Assembly (NCBI GenBank): GCA_950022295.1 | Contig: OX465601.1 | Span: 72,549,501 to 72,613,500, forward strand | Direction of reading: 5' to 3' | From: Bromus sterilis | Lineage: Eukaryota; Streptophyta; Magnoliopsida; Poales; Poaceae | DNA: 64,000 nucleotides | Part shown: positions 53,251 through 64,000 of the stretch, piece by piece | How the letters are laid out: each line of letters starts with the position of its first letter | Numbering within the stretch: the first letter of the stretch is position 1 | Position numbers and translations under genes: made by a program | Notes under the pieces: generated by a model | Seen by the model: the letters and a program-made list of their open reading frames with translations, nothing else | Database searches by the model: none | Told to the model about the DNA's origin: nothing

Positions 53251-53569
53251 TTTTCATTAAATGTTTGAAGTAAAAAACAAAGAAAAGAAAACCAAAATGC
53301 TACAGTGAACCAGTGTAGCACTTAGAACCTTTGCTACAGTACTAAATGCTACAATATATTTTTTGGTTGAAGGCGGCGTGAAGGCAGGCTCACCTTCTTG
53401 ACGCACAAAGGCGCCCCATAGGGGAAGTCCGAGTTGATACCTGTGTCGAAATTACTAGTTACGAAATACTCGGTTGTTACGAATATCTCTACCTCTTCTG
53501 TAGTGGATAAGTGACACACTATATGCATGTCACTTGTCGCGATTTAAAGATATTTAAAAAAAAAAATTT

Positions 53570-53870
53570 AGAGGCACTGGACCTGTCTTTCGTGAAAGCA
53601 AACTTGTGCATTCATGAGAGACACAATCATGCATTCTTTTTTTAAAGGAGCAGGTTGTGCCTCTTGCAGAAGCAAAGATGTGCCTCCACGAGAGGCAAAT
53701 CGTTCCTTCTTTTTTTCTGTCCAGAGGCACGTGGTCTGCCTCTCGAAGAAGTAAACACGTATATCCAAGAAAGGTACGAACGTGCCTTCTCTTTTTGTTC
53801 CTTTTTAAAAGCACGGGACGTCTCTCTTGGGGAAGCCAACTTATAACTTCACAAGAGGCATGATCGTAAA
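53570..53870. repeat. Degenerate repeats with GAGGCACG/CGTGCCTCTCG core
   Basis: About four ~75-bp units carry 'gaggca', 'gcctctcg(t)gaagaag' and 'acgatcgtgcc'-like words, with long runs open on both strands. The overlapping frames (for example 53,554-54,000 minus, 53,655-53,846 plus) are by-products of the repeat and not genes. A second patch lies at 54,910-55,250. Confidence 0.6.
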
Positions 53871-55560
53871 AAACATACTTTTTGACGTAATTTTTGAAAA
53901 TGTTTTTTTCTACCAAAATATAAGAAAAACCACGTGAATATCGAAAAAGCCAAAAAAACTCATGTATACATCGAAAATGCGTACAAATAAATAAAAACAA
54001 ACGAAATTTCGAGAAAGTGCCCAGAATGCGATATGTGGCGTGCTACCACACCAAAAGTGATCCTTACAAGTACTCCTTAGTATGTTTTTTACGTTGTTTT
54101 TTCTCTGCTTTTTGTTGGTTTTTCATTAGAAAAGTTGTCTACTGTTTTTAGAAGCTAAACTTTTTAAAACGTATTAAAAGTAGAAAATTATGTTTTATAA
54201 AAAAATCAGTATGTGCTTCACAAAAATTTCAATGTATATATAAAGAATCACCTTCTGTAAAGAAAATGTTCAATATGTAAGTAATTAAAGAATTCTAATT
54301 TATATTGAAAATATTCAATGTATATAATAAAATTATAGTCATATATTATAAACATATAATTAATGTTTATTTATAAAATAGGCACTCTATAATGCATACA
54401 TATTAAAAGTGTATTTATAATATGTTAAATGTATATTACAAAATTGTCACAACTATAATCAAATAGTAATCATGTATTACTTCCACCATGTAATAATAAA
54501 ATGTTAAAGAAACGAAAAAATGAAATTAATAAAATGAAACAAGCAAGAGACCAAAGAAGGCTGAAAAAAGTCATACAAAAAAACTGAAAATCGATAGAAA
54601 AAAATAAAATAAAAAAGAAGAAGCAACAAACGAGGTTGCGTGCTGCTTTCAACTGGGCTTGCCCGCCCTGGGGCGCTGCGGGTGTGGGGCCTCGGTTGTT
54701 TGCCGCCCGAGGGCGCTGAATAGAATTTTCCTTAGGCCTGGTGTAAATTTAGTTTTCCTCCAATGTTTGGTGGGCCAGAGACCAGGTCGATCAGTTCCTC
54801 CGTGCCAACAACGAACGCGCTAACCCCCTTCGCACTAGAAAAATTAGAAAAATGGTGTTTTGTACACGCATCACTCGATATGGTGGTTCCTTTTTACTTT
54901 TTTTAAAGGTGTACTTTTCATGGAAGCATATTCAAGCCTCCACGTGTGGTGTGTCTATTTTTTATGGGCATGCGACGTGCCTTTCGTAAAAGCATATTTG
55001 TATTTGTACGCGAAGAACGTTTGTGCCTTTTTTTGAGAGGCATGGGGCATGCCTCTTTATTTAGAGGCACGCAGAGTGTTTGTTTTAAAAGCACGCGGCA
55101 TGCCTTCCGCGAAAGTAAATTTAGGCCTCCCACGGAGTCACGATCATACCTTTTTTAAAGACCCACGGGGTGCCTTTTCTTAGATGACACGTGGGGTGCC
55201 TCTCGTGAAAGTAGATTTGTGTCTCCTCGAGATCCACGATCGTGCCTCTTATTTTTATTAAGTTACTTTTTAGAATAAAAAAATGTTTTTTTCTTTCACC
55301 AAAATATAAGAAAAAACCACGCGATAACCGACTAAATAAGAAACACCCCCAAAAAACCTAATCTATACACCGGAAATGCGTACGCAAAAAAATGAAAATA
55401 TGAAGAAAGCACTCAGGACGTGACATGTGGCACGCTTTCAGGTTGATCCTTACTTGGCCTTCGAATGAGCACTCTCTAACTAGTTGCTCTTCCAACAACG
55501 AGTCACTAACCCCTTCATAATAATTAAAAAATAGGTCATTTAATTTCTAAGGTGTATCTT

Positions 55561-56140
55561 TATATTTGTTATGGTGTCAATAACACTATATAGTGTATGA
55601 AAAACTTGTAATATTGTTGGTTGGATGGAATAATTTTTCAAACAAAATAGATAGAAATTACATTTGCCAACATTGTCTCAAAAGGCAAGGTGCACCTATG
55701 TATAAATGCCCATCAACATGGTGATTTGGCACGAAAGCATGCATGTTCATTCATTATATCCCATTTTTCCATGCAATTGTTCTTCAAATTTTCATATGGT
55801 AAGTTTAGTATATTTTTTTGTGCTACTAAAACACATACAAAGAATACATGCAAAATGATTGCATTTTTCAAAATTTTCTTCCTATTCTTTAACTTTTTTC
55901 TAAAATGCGGTCAAAATGGTTGCCATGGGTATTCATAACTAGGGGTTGAATCTTTCCAAACTCTTAGTGGTTCCCCCATATAACAACTATTTGTCTACCT
56001 GAAAAATATATTTATTTGAATTCCTAGGACCAAGCTATCACACACTTATAGTTTGAATTTAAGTTATTTTTCTATAAATCGGCATTAGTCATTTAAATGT
56101 GTGATAATAGCTTCAAATCTAGAAATTCCATAAAACTTGG
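55561..56140 (+). mobile_element. CACTA-interior-like fragment related to 4,670-4,850
   Basis: From about 55,790 the sequence parallels the interior of the element at 4,179-5,600. Shared phrases are 'ttctaaaatgcggtcaaaa', 'aactaggggttgaatctttcc', 'actcttagtggttcc' and 'acaactatttgtctacctg'. No terminus was seen, so limits are approximate. Confidence 0.45.
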
Positions 56141-56900
56141 GGTTTGTGCATCACATATGCTCTACTTTATGACAAAATTAAAGTGATGTCATTTTACACA
56201 TTGCTTTTCATGCTTGATTAACAGAAAGTTTTTTTGGCACTTAGAAAATATAACTGGTGGACTGAAAACAGTAGTTCTATTTTGGAATTAACAGTCCACA
56301 TACGAGCTTTGATGAAAAAATTGTAAATATTAAAATAATGTGCCTTGACGAGGCAAACAACTTTCATGTCGAACGCTTTTTTATTAGGATACATCTCCAG
56401 GGACGAATCGATTGCTCAAAACATGCAATGAGTGACACTACTCATGAGATATCAGCTATATGGGTGTCTGGTGGATTGCGCCACTTGTTGGTTTGTGGTA
56501 GGGTTGCATTCCGAGTGCTCTAAATTATTCAAACGATCTCGGATTGAGATGAATCAAATATCAAAATCAGTCTCCTCAATAAGATGTAGACAATCCATGT
56601 AGATAATTTTTCCACAGTAGGCCATTTTGGAGGTGTAATAGGCCGAACAATACAATGAAAATAATATTATAGTACTTCGAACACAATTTTAATCCTCAAG
56701 ATGAGATTGGATAGTGATGACCAAAACATCAAAGTTATTATCTTCGACCATATGATGGTTTTTTTTGTTGAATACTTTTTCATTTGAGGTCATATTATAT
56801 AACTTTTTATCGTGCAAAAATCCAGTGTCAACAAAAGTATATATAAAGCAACCATTGAGCCAAGTACACGATCGAACGACACAGATGGTGTGGGAACCCT
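56141..56900. other. Intergenic sequence, no feature recognised
   Basis: AT-rich, without repeat ends. The open frame at 56,338-56,523 has no domain. Confidence 0.35.
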
Positions 56901-57990
56901 CATACAACGTCGATATCAAGATATCGTATCACACAGAATGCAAGAGATTATGTTACCAAAAAAACATAGGAAGACAAGATACAACGCCACTCAATGCCCT
57001 AAACACCTAAGCTCCACGACAAAGCCCCCAGGAGGGAAAATGGCGCAATGTGTTGCCATCGTCGAGTCCAGAAGGAACAAAGGTCTGGTCCCTGAGCCTT
57101 GACACAAAGAGGATCACCAAAACGACGTCTTCAACAACAAAGAACGGCGACCCGAGTGTTGCCATCGTCTACAATAAGAGCAAAGCTTTCTCTCGGCAGC
57201 TCTCATGTGACACCATGAAGTCTACAAGACATGTGCGACGAAATTCGATCCCAAAGTCTAGATTGGGGTGACGTCACTACCAAAAATATAGAGGGCGAGA
57301 CCGAGTCCCTACCGCAATACCTCCCGTTGTTCACACGACCAAGAGGAAAAGCCGCCACCACCATGATGGTGTCCGCCGGAAAGCCAACCATATGGACCAC
57401 CCTCCAGGGATGCCGCCCCAACATCCAAGTCTGCGCCACCACCAACCATCCACATCATGATGCACCAACCACGAAGGAAGAGTAAAATGTGGTTCCTTTC
57501 ACTCTGACCCATTCCGGCATCAGTCCTGGAGTCTGGGTTGATACACCACGTTAGGAGACCTCGACACCTAGGTTGACGGACCGCCAGCAACCATGAAGCC
57601 CCGAACCACCGGAGCAACCCTACAACATGCAATAAATCGAAGGAGGATCCCCACCCCTCTTAGCACACGAGCCATATCGAGGCCAGCGACACCAAGCAAC
57701 CCTCCACATTTTCACCACTAGCCGTTAAAGCTATCAATGAAGTTGCAGCCGGCGTCGTGCCGCCGCGCCCTGCTAATCGTCGTGCAACCGCTCGAGATGG
57801 CTGCCTCACATCAACCCACCCTGAGCGATGAGATAACAGGACTCCGCTGCCGCCTACGCCAATCGATCTTTGCTCGGTGTCAGCAAGGACTGGCGGCGAT
57901 GCATGCAGGGACTCGTTCGTCTACTCGCGGGTTGGCAAGTTTTTTTCAAGAAGAGAGTACTATTCAATCGTTGCCTTTAAAAAAATATTG
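56901..57990. other. GC-rich noncoding segment, probably retroelement-derived
   Basis: The sequence is built of 'gccatcgtcgagtccag', 'aaaacgacgtcttcaacaac', 'gccgccaccaccatgatgg'-type phrases. Their style is close to the minus-strand noncoding retroelement at 13.8-16.7 kb. Overlapping frames on both strands show no domain. An A-rich run near 57,970 could be a tail. Confidence 0.35.
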
Positions 57991-58019
57991 CCTAGAATTA
58001 CACCTATGATACACCGACT

Positions 58020-58348
58020 TGCACTGTGGGTACAAATTCATACAAAAACTTGAAAAACAACACAAACGGGTAACTAAACTTGCATTATGGGTACAAATTC
58101 ATACAAAAACTTGAAAAGTGATACAAAGGGGTCACTAAGCTTGCGTTATGAAAACAAATTCATACAAAATAGTCTGAATCTACACATGAGTAGGAGTTTT
58201 ATTATTTTACATCCCCCCCCTCGAAAATTCATGTAGGGTCACTAAACTTGCGTTATGAAAACAAATTCATACAAAATAGTCTGAATCTGCACATGAGTAG
58301 GCATTTTACTATTTTACAACCCCCCCCCCCCCCCGAAAATTCATGTAA
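58020..58348 (+). repeat. Two nested tandem duplications (61-bp and ~108-bp units)
   Basis: The phrase 'tacaaattcatacaaaaact' recurs at 61-bp spacing (58,031 and 58,092). A ~108-bp block starting 'ggtcactaa(g/a)cttgcgttatg' at 58,129 is repeated at 58,237 with few changes, ending each time at 'tcgaaaattcatgta' or 'cccgaaaattcatgta'. C homopolymers of 8 to 15 bases sit at the same place in both copies, and another lies near 58,430. Confidence 0.9.
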
Positions 58349-59095
58349 TTTATACAATAAGTTTAGCTCCAAAATCCCCAAATCCATCATGTCGCATCAC
58401 CGTTGCATTTCTCGACACGGTCGCCCATCCCCCCCCCCCCCCTAACACACACATCACACACCATAAACAACCTTTATGTATGCATCATTCATGTCTCTTC
58501 CATCGCCATCCCATGTTCCATCTATTGGAGATCACCGATGGTTATCAAGAGGTGAGAGGTGTTGTTGGCTAATGCGGTGAAAGAATTGCATCATGTTTCA
58601 CTCCTCCGGACGATTATGTACCTAAATGAATCATCATAACAAGTTAGTGGATCAATTTGTGTCATCTTTTAACTTTATGTATGAATCTGTATCCATCATG
58701 CAAGTTCATGTATCATAGGTGCAATTAACTCTAAAAAAATATGTGTGGATCATTTATTTTCTCTGTGTCTCACACGGAACTCCGTCTCACACCGGATCGA
58801 GTACGTTGGTCAGTTGTTCAATTTACCTTTACCCTAACTACTCCCAAGTCCCAAGTTCCAAGTCCCAACTTCCAACCTCAAACCTCCAAAGCTAGCGTGC
58901 AAAAGCACTGGCTAGCTAGTCATCGGTTTAATAAAGTGTGTACAGTTACTCACATTTTCCAAGACCGGTGTGTTTTCCCATTTCCATGCATGTGCTACAC
59001 TTGATGTCAAATAGAAATTCACGAGAGACAAGGTATCAAGTCATCGCCAGTCACAAGCAATCACCGTTCAAACGCATGGTTGAAGTACTCTACTA
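58349..59095. other. Intergenic sequence, no gene recognised
   Basis: Contains a long C-run at 58,430-58,442 and short open frames without domains. Nothing else is supported. Confidence 0.4.
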
Positions 59096-59352
59096 CTCAC
59101 TTCGTGTTTTTATTTAGTCCGCATATTAGTTTTAGTCAAAATCAAGCTTTATAAACTTTGATCAAAATTATAAAAATATATATTAATATGTATAATAACA
59201 AACCAATACAATTAGATTTATTATTGAATGTATTTTCACAACATATAAATTCATTATAGTAAATGTTTATATTTTTTTCTATAAATTTGGTCAAATTTTA
59301 TGAAGTTTGACTTCAGTCAACTTTAATATGCAGAGTAAATAAAAATGGTGAG
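59096..59352. mobile_element. Stowaway-type MITE, 257 bp
   Basis: The left end CTCACTTCGTGTTTTTATTT and right end AAATAAAAATGGTGAG are degenerate versions of CTCCCTCCGTTTTTATTT termini. Extended inner pairing includes 'agtccgcatatta' against 'taatatgcagagt'. TA flanks both sides (59,094-59,095; 59,353-59,354). Confidence 0.8.
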
Positions 59353-59546
59353 TACTTATTTGGAGTGCAGAACAAATAAAAAGTGAAAGTTGGTGATGGA
59401 CAATGAACTTGAAGTTAGAATGTTTGCTAGTAGTTTAGATCTCCCTCAATGGAAGTATCATAATTAGTATCATGCATATCAACTAAACAAATTTAATGAT
59501 ATAGCATAAAATTAAATGAAGAAAGAAAGGGTTAAATATCATATTA

Positions 59547-59828
59547 GGGCTCTCCCAATGCATTGTTTCTTAGCACAATATCATAGGAGCAATAAAAACT
59601 TAAGATACAACCCCTACAATGCATTGTTTCTTAGAGGTTGTATCTTATTTAATGATTTTAGCTTCATGCATAAATGTGATTGGACTAGTCATGCTTTTTG
59701 CATATGACCACGTGCAAGAGTTGTATCTTAGCTAAGATACAACCTCTCTCTTTTTCTTCATTAAATAGTATGCCACATAAGCAAAATGCCTATGATTACG
59801 TGCTAAGATACAAGCATTGGGAGTGCCC
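59547..59828. mobile_element. Tourist-like MITE, TSD TTA
   Basis: The left end GGGCTCTCCCAATGCATTG pairs with the right end whose complement is GGGCACTCCCAATGCTTG; pairing continues to TTAGCA. TTA at 59,544-59,546 and 59,829-59,831 gives the PIF/Harbinger-type duplication. Internal palindromes ('gttgtatcttagctaagata') and a repeated 'caatgcattgtttcttag' (59,556; 59,616) suggest internal rearrangement. Confidence 0.85.
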
Positions 59829-59831
59829 TTA

Positions 59832-60186
59832 TAATACCGTATCATAATAAATATTATGGTAGTATGTATCTTGCATGGTATTAATTAATAGTACTTATGG
59901 TATTAAATAATAATATTTATGATCAATAAATGAGTGAAGTAGTAATACTAATTACATTCACACTATGCATGCATCAACTTCATCCAACGTGAGCAACAAA
60001 AAATTGAGAGGGCGCATGCATACATGAGTGGAGTAGTAGTACTAATTAACAGGAGTAATTGCCTTTGTGTCTTAAACTTTGTCTATTATGAAAACGCACG
60101 CAAGTTTAACCTTGTCTTTTAAACCTTGACGGAGGAAGTACTCTGCATTGCGGAGATAATATCATATACTAATATCACGTGCATGA
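59832..60186. other. AT-rich sequence with MITE debris
   Basis: Contains 'tacttatggtattaaataat'-like repeats and a stray 'gacggaggaagtac' (60,129-60,142), which looks like a single Stowaway end. No gene. Confidence 0.4.
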
Positions 60187-60907
60187 TACTTTTTTCAGAT
60201 AAAAAGCAAGGCCCGACTTTATATATAAAGCCAAAAGGCAAACAGGACACCAACAAAACCGAGTTCAAAACACATCCAAGGAGAGAAAAGGCACGCAGGC
60301 CACAACCACGGACCAACAAGTCTAATTCATAAAACGCTTACAGGCCAAACATCCGGCCAAAATCATAGACGAATAGCAAACTTAATGTCCATCATGCGGA
60401 GCAGCTTGACGAGGGAGAAGCGGCTTGGCAATGTTCTTGATGCGGCAGATGGCCTCCTTCGCCCCCTCGGTGTCACCCGGTTTACTCAGCGGGATCTAGG
60501 TCTGTAGCAGAGCGGCCGCACGAAACAAACAGTCAGCGGGGCATCTGGGAATGCCTTCTCGATGGTAAACTTATTGCGAGTAGTCCAGAGAACCCAACAG
60601 AAAGCCAAAAAAACAGACCAAATTTTTTTGTGAGAAGAGGTTGGTAGAGACTTAGCCAACATACGAACATCGTAAAACGAGGAAGGTGCCACGACACCGC
60701 AAACCCAGACCGAACACAACTCCAAAAGAAGGTAGCCAAGTGGCACTGGAAGAAGATGTGCTTAGTAGACTCCGGCGCACCACATAGGCAACAAGCATCC
60801 GAATCAATGCCTTTACGTTTGAAAATTTGATCTGAGGCTGGAAGATTGCCCCGGAACGCCTGCCAAAGAAAAACCTTGATTTTGGGAGGCACGCGGGATT
60901 TCCATAC
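60187..60907 (-). pseudogene. 3' end of a LINE with zf-RVT domain
   Basis: On the minus strand from 60,907: VWKSRVPPKIKVFLWQA and CCLCGAPESTKHIFFQC, the zinc-binding domain (zf-RVT) found after the RT in plant LINEs. A frameshift near 60,725 moves the continuation (ELCSVWVCGVVAPSS ... FCWVLWTTRNKF) into another frame, ending at 60,486. The 3' untranslated part runs to a T-run at 60,187, i.e. a poly-A tail on the minus strand. The upstream side is cut by the LTR unit at 60,908. Confidence 0.88.
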
Positions 60908-63900
60908 TGTAAGGCCCGATATGCGGTACTGTTCCAGATCTAGATGTTTCCATCCAGATCTGGGGACGAAGCACATATCGGTCCCACCGCGACATATGAC
61001 ATAGCCATATTCCCCGGATTTCCAACATGATATCACAACATTACAAATACAAGGATACAACATCTCATACAATCGGCATACAACTGCCTTAATACAGTAC
61101 AACAGCGAAAGATATATGTCTGAGTACAGACTACAATCAAATGCCTACTGGCAAAGATAAATACATCGATCCCCATAACCACACGGGTCGAGGCCCTCCG
61201 CCGGGATCCGCCTAACTAGTCGTCGTCGAGTCTCCACGTGAAACATCGATCACCATACCTGTTGTCGATCAAGAACCCTGAAAATAGTTTGGGGTAGTAT
61301 CATGAGTACAGAAGTACTTAGCATCCAACTGTAGTGGTCAACTGACCCAGCAAGGACTTCATCACTCGTCATTCTAGGACAACTAGTAGTTTACGGTAAG
61401 GATGGGGTAAGTGGTGAGGTTGCTGCCGCACTAGCATTTATGAAGTGGCTAACGATCTAGAGAGTAAGATAAGAAGCCAAGCATTCGATGAGGAATCGCC
61501 TCCAAGAAGTCTTGCTATCAACTACTTACGCAAACATAACACCTATCCTATCCTTGTCCTCCTCTTCGCATCCCGACGAAGAAGAAGCAATCAAGGCACA
61601 CACACACGTTGATCAAGTTATATTAAGATTATCTCAGTTGTTGTTGTCTATGAACAAGGAGTAGGTCTCAAGTCGTCCATAACCGTGGACACGGCTTATC
61701 GAAAAGATTTAACACTGCAGGGGTGTACCAACTGACCATTACAAGGCTCCGCACGCACGCCCATCTCTCTCAGTTGCTACCCATCATAGGCAACCATTTT
61801 ATGATTTAGTTCCAAGAGATCCGAAACGACAGGTCCCTCTAACTAACAACGAACAAATCCGGGTGGCCCCCGGTGGGTCGACACCCAACTCAAAAGCCGG
61901 TCGCGCTCTCGAATCGGTCTCTATCGTCTGTCGCAGGTTTGGATAGCCGGTTAATCACACATGGGAAACCGGGTCCTCAGCTGAACAAGGTGGGCCAGCA
62001 AGGGAACTATGTCCTCACTGGTCCGGGTTGGTTGGAAAACTACTGGCGGCCGACCAGCACACACACGGTTTCAAATGGTAAATCATCTTGGGCCACCACT
62101 GGAAATGTTTGAAGCTAGGTAGGTAAGAAAAGTGGACCCCATAAAATCCCAAACGCGGTTAGGCACGCTCGTCAAGAGACACAATACTCGGAAATCGGGT
62201 CCTAGGTGACTCGAATGGAACACAGCGTCGGGGCGGGATAGCCTAGACCTTTCATCCTTCGTCGAATATAGTCAATATTATAATAATCATATCATCAACA
62301 ACAATATAATAATCTGATAGCCCAAACCAAGGAGTAACAGGGTAACATCGTAGCATCCTAAGCATGCATACTAAGCAGGGGCTGAGCAACGAGCAATAGT
62401 AACATAGCAGTACATGGTTTGCTGGGAGGGGACATGACTGTATCGGTTTGAAAGAGGCTGTAAACATGTGGTAGGATCAAACATCGAACCTAACCTAGAC
62501 TAGCATGCAAACCGCTGGTTGAAATAGAATGGATCATAAGTAATGCATAGTCCTTGCCTGTTGATAAGTCGGGTTCCGAAGGTGTAGTTGATCGCAAGCT
62601 CGCATCGTCTCTGAAGGTACCCGCGGAAGCACACAAGAGGGTAACACTGGAAAGAAATCAACGAGCAATCATCTATTACTACCAAGAAAAAACGAGAAAG
62701 CATCAACAAGAAGGAAACACGAGACATTGCACCTACCGTCGAGAGAGGTTACTAACAGGTTAAGTGGAGTACTCGTCACACACGACGATACCGCACATTT
62801 GGAAAGGTTCAAGTTGTTTAGCTACAGGTGATCAACAAAGGTTGTTAACATGGCATCTCACTCAAGCATGGAATAGCACACAAACATGTCAAGAGGTGAA
62901 GCATAAGATAAACTATATAAGCTAGTCAATTTAAGTGAGGCACAACCTAAACATGGCATATCACTAAGTGTCGCACGACAATTAAAGTAATTGTTATTGT
63001 TCTGTCCTAAACCATATTTTAGGTTGGTTAACAGCATCAAACAATAGCATAAACACAAAGTACACGAAAAACTAATCAAGTTTCATATAAAGAACACCCC
63101 AAACGGAGTTACGGTTAAAAAGATACAAGCAAAACAAGTTTGGAACACAATCTGTCAACATCACGAAGCACACTTTAGAGCAATGCATAAACAGGATAAT
63201 GAGTGCAAACATGCTCACAAATGATATGCAATAAAAGTAGACATGACAAGGAAGGCATGGCAAAAAGAATCATGCAAATAGGCATCATGAACAACTAGTT
63301 ATAGCTCATGCAAAATGCAATAAAACATTACTGGTCTAGGACTTAGTGAAAATAATGAAAACATGACAGAAACTATTATTTTTATGTTGTATAAACAGGG
63401 GCATAACTACATGCAAAAGTACAGCAACATGACATAGCAATATATGGGCATGAAGTAGACATGATGGTGATCAGGTACAAACAAGAATCAAGGTCATAGG
63501 CATAACAGATCAAAAGATATTAAGCAAACAACATGGCATCGAGACGTTACAGACTTAGAGAAAAACAGAGCTGGCTGTCAAAAACAGTGGCATAGTAACT
63601 TTGGAGCTCAATAACTAGATGACCAACAAGCATATCATGACAATGCAATACATATAATGTAAGTAGACATGATGTTTAACAGTATGCAAAAAGAATCAAT
63701 GCAATATGCCTCATGGATGAGTCACAATCATCAACCAAAGTTGTAATAAAATAACAACAGCAGCACATAACAGCAATTAGTAGCAGTTTTAACGGTCTGA
63801 TGCCCACTTCAACACAGACTAACAACATCAAGATGGCCTCAAATCAAAATGCTCAAAAAAGATGAACTGAAGTACACACAATTCTAAGCAATTTTCCTTT

Positions 63901-64000
63901 TGGGCGCAACGCGATCCGAGCTACAGATTACTCGCAATTATCGTCGCAAAAACAGATCAGCACACAGTTTAAAAGACTTAGCAGAAAAATAAAAAGGCAG
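60908..64000. mobile_element. Large LTR unit inserted in the LINE, runs off the window
   Basis: It starts TGTAAGGCCCGATATGCGG exactly where LINE coding sequence breaks off. The next 3.1 kb are noncoding. A block at 61,670-61,730 ('ccataaccgtggacacggct', 'aacactgcag') matches 19,550-19,605 in the unit 18,932-22,197, in the same order and orientation. So it is a relative with a very long LTR. The frame 60,910-61,102 (minus) is a chance extension of the LINE frame into the LTR. The 3' edge and target duplication lie outside the window. Confidence 0.75.

Larger units (their letters stand above)
52623..55560. repeat. AT-rich repeat block, ~1.4-kb segment present twice
   Basis: The order of landmarks in 52,790-54,075 is repeated in 54,090-55,470. 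The landmarks are a T-rich start, AT-rich 'tgttcatcgtgtatta'-like repeats, a GC-rich patch (53,370-53,420; 54,650-54,715), a 'gaggcacg..cgtgcctctcg' repeat patch (53,570-53,870; 54,910-55,250), then 'ccaaaatataagaaaaa(a)ccacg' and 'gatccttac'. The copies are strongly diverged. It is probably an old tandem duplication inside a DNA transposon; CACTA-type interiors often contain such words. No transposase was found. Confidence 0.6.

Noticed and set aside
53554..54000. 148-codon minus-strand frame with a hydrophobic start
   Set aside because: It is generated by a degenerate tandem repeat that is open on both strands; no domain, and the second repeat patch shows shorter equivalents.
60910..61102. 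N-terminal 60 residues of the zf-RVT frame
   Set aside because: This part reads through LTR sequence; the true LINE portion starts at 60,907.

Overview
The window is repeat-dense nuclear DNA of a grass of the wheat/barley tribe (Triticeae). This is inferred from nested LTR retrotransposons, a BARE/WIS/Angela-type Copia LTR, Stowaway and Tourist MITEs with TA and TTA target duplications, small Helitrons ending in CTAG, and CACTA termini with subterminal repeats. I see no rRNA, tRNA, CRISPR or bacterial-type operon. No family name was checked against a database.

The only ordinary host genes are two papain-family (C1A) cysteine proteases of the SAG39/SAG12 senescence type, both on the minus strand. 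The copy at 38,131-39,257 is intact: two exons, 339 residues, full catalytic set. The copy at 23,498-24,603 is a pseudogene with two in-frame stops and a damaged splice acceptor. They look like a tandem duplication that was later split by a 12.6-kb retrotransposon.

That retrotransposon (25,063-37,683, plus strand) is bounded by CCGTA duplications and has 448-bp LTRs about 98% identical. It belongs to the Tat branch of Ty3/gypsy, because an additional RNase H follows the RT-RNase H. It is dead: gag is reduced and pol carries one frameshift and three stops. It is itself hit by a solo LTR inside the integrase (29,678-31,306, TSD GCCCA) and by an Angela-like solo LTR (33,355-35,118). Its 3' region holds an ~11-copy 65-bp tandem array and, on the opposite strand, a 205-codon ORF with its own TATA box that looks like a B3-type DNA-binding protein. 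This is the most interesting item in the window.

A second Tat-type element lies on the minus strand (about 40,892-52,622). It has decayed gag, protease, RT, two RNase H domains and integrase. Each of its LTRs has been entered by a different Helitron.

Region by region. 1-2,672: LTR fragments and a truncated LINE. 2,967-5,600: two CACTA-type termini with internal repeats. 5,600-13,770: AT-rich sequence with two Stowaways, an inverted-repeat element, a 273-bp Helitron, a noncoding retroposed sequence and LTR-retroelement fragments. 13,770-22,740: an opposite-strand noncoding retroelement split by a solo LTR (14,681-16,373), then a truncated LTR of the same family carrying a 1.6-kb Helitron and a 3.27-kb LTR unit (TSD GATTA). 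23-40 kb: the protease pair and the Tat element. 40.9-52.6 kb: the second Tat element. 52.6-60 kb: duplicated AT-rich repeats and MITEs. 60-64 kb: a LINE 3' end interrupted by a large LTR that runs off the window.
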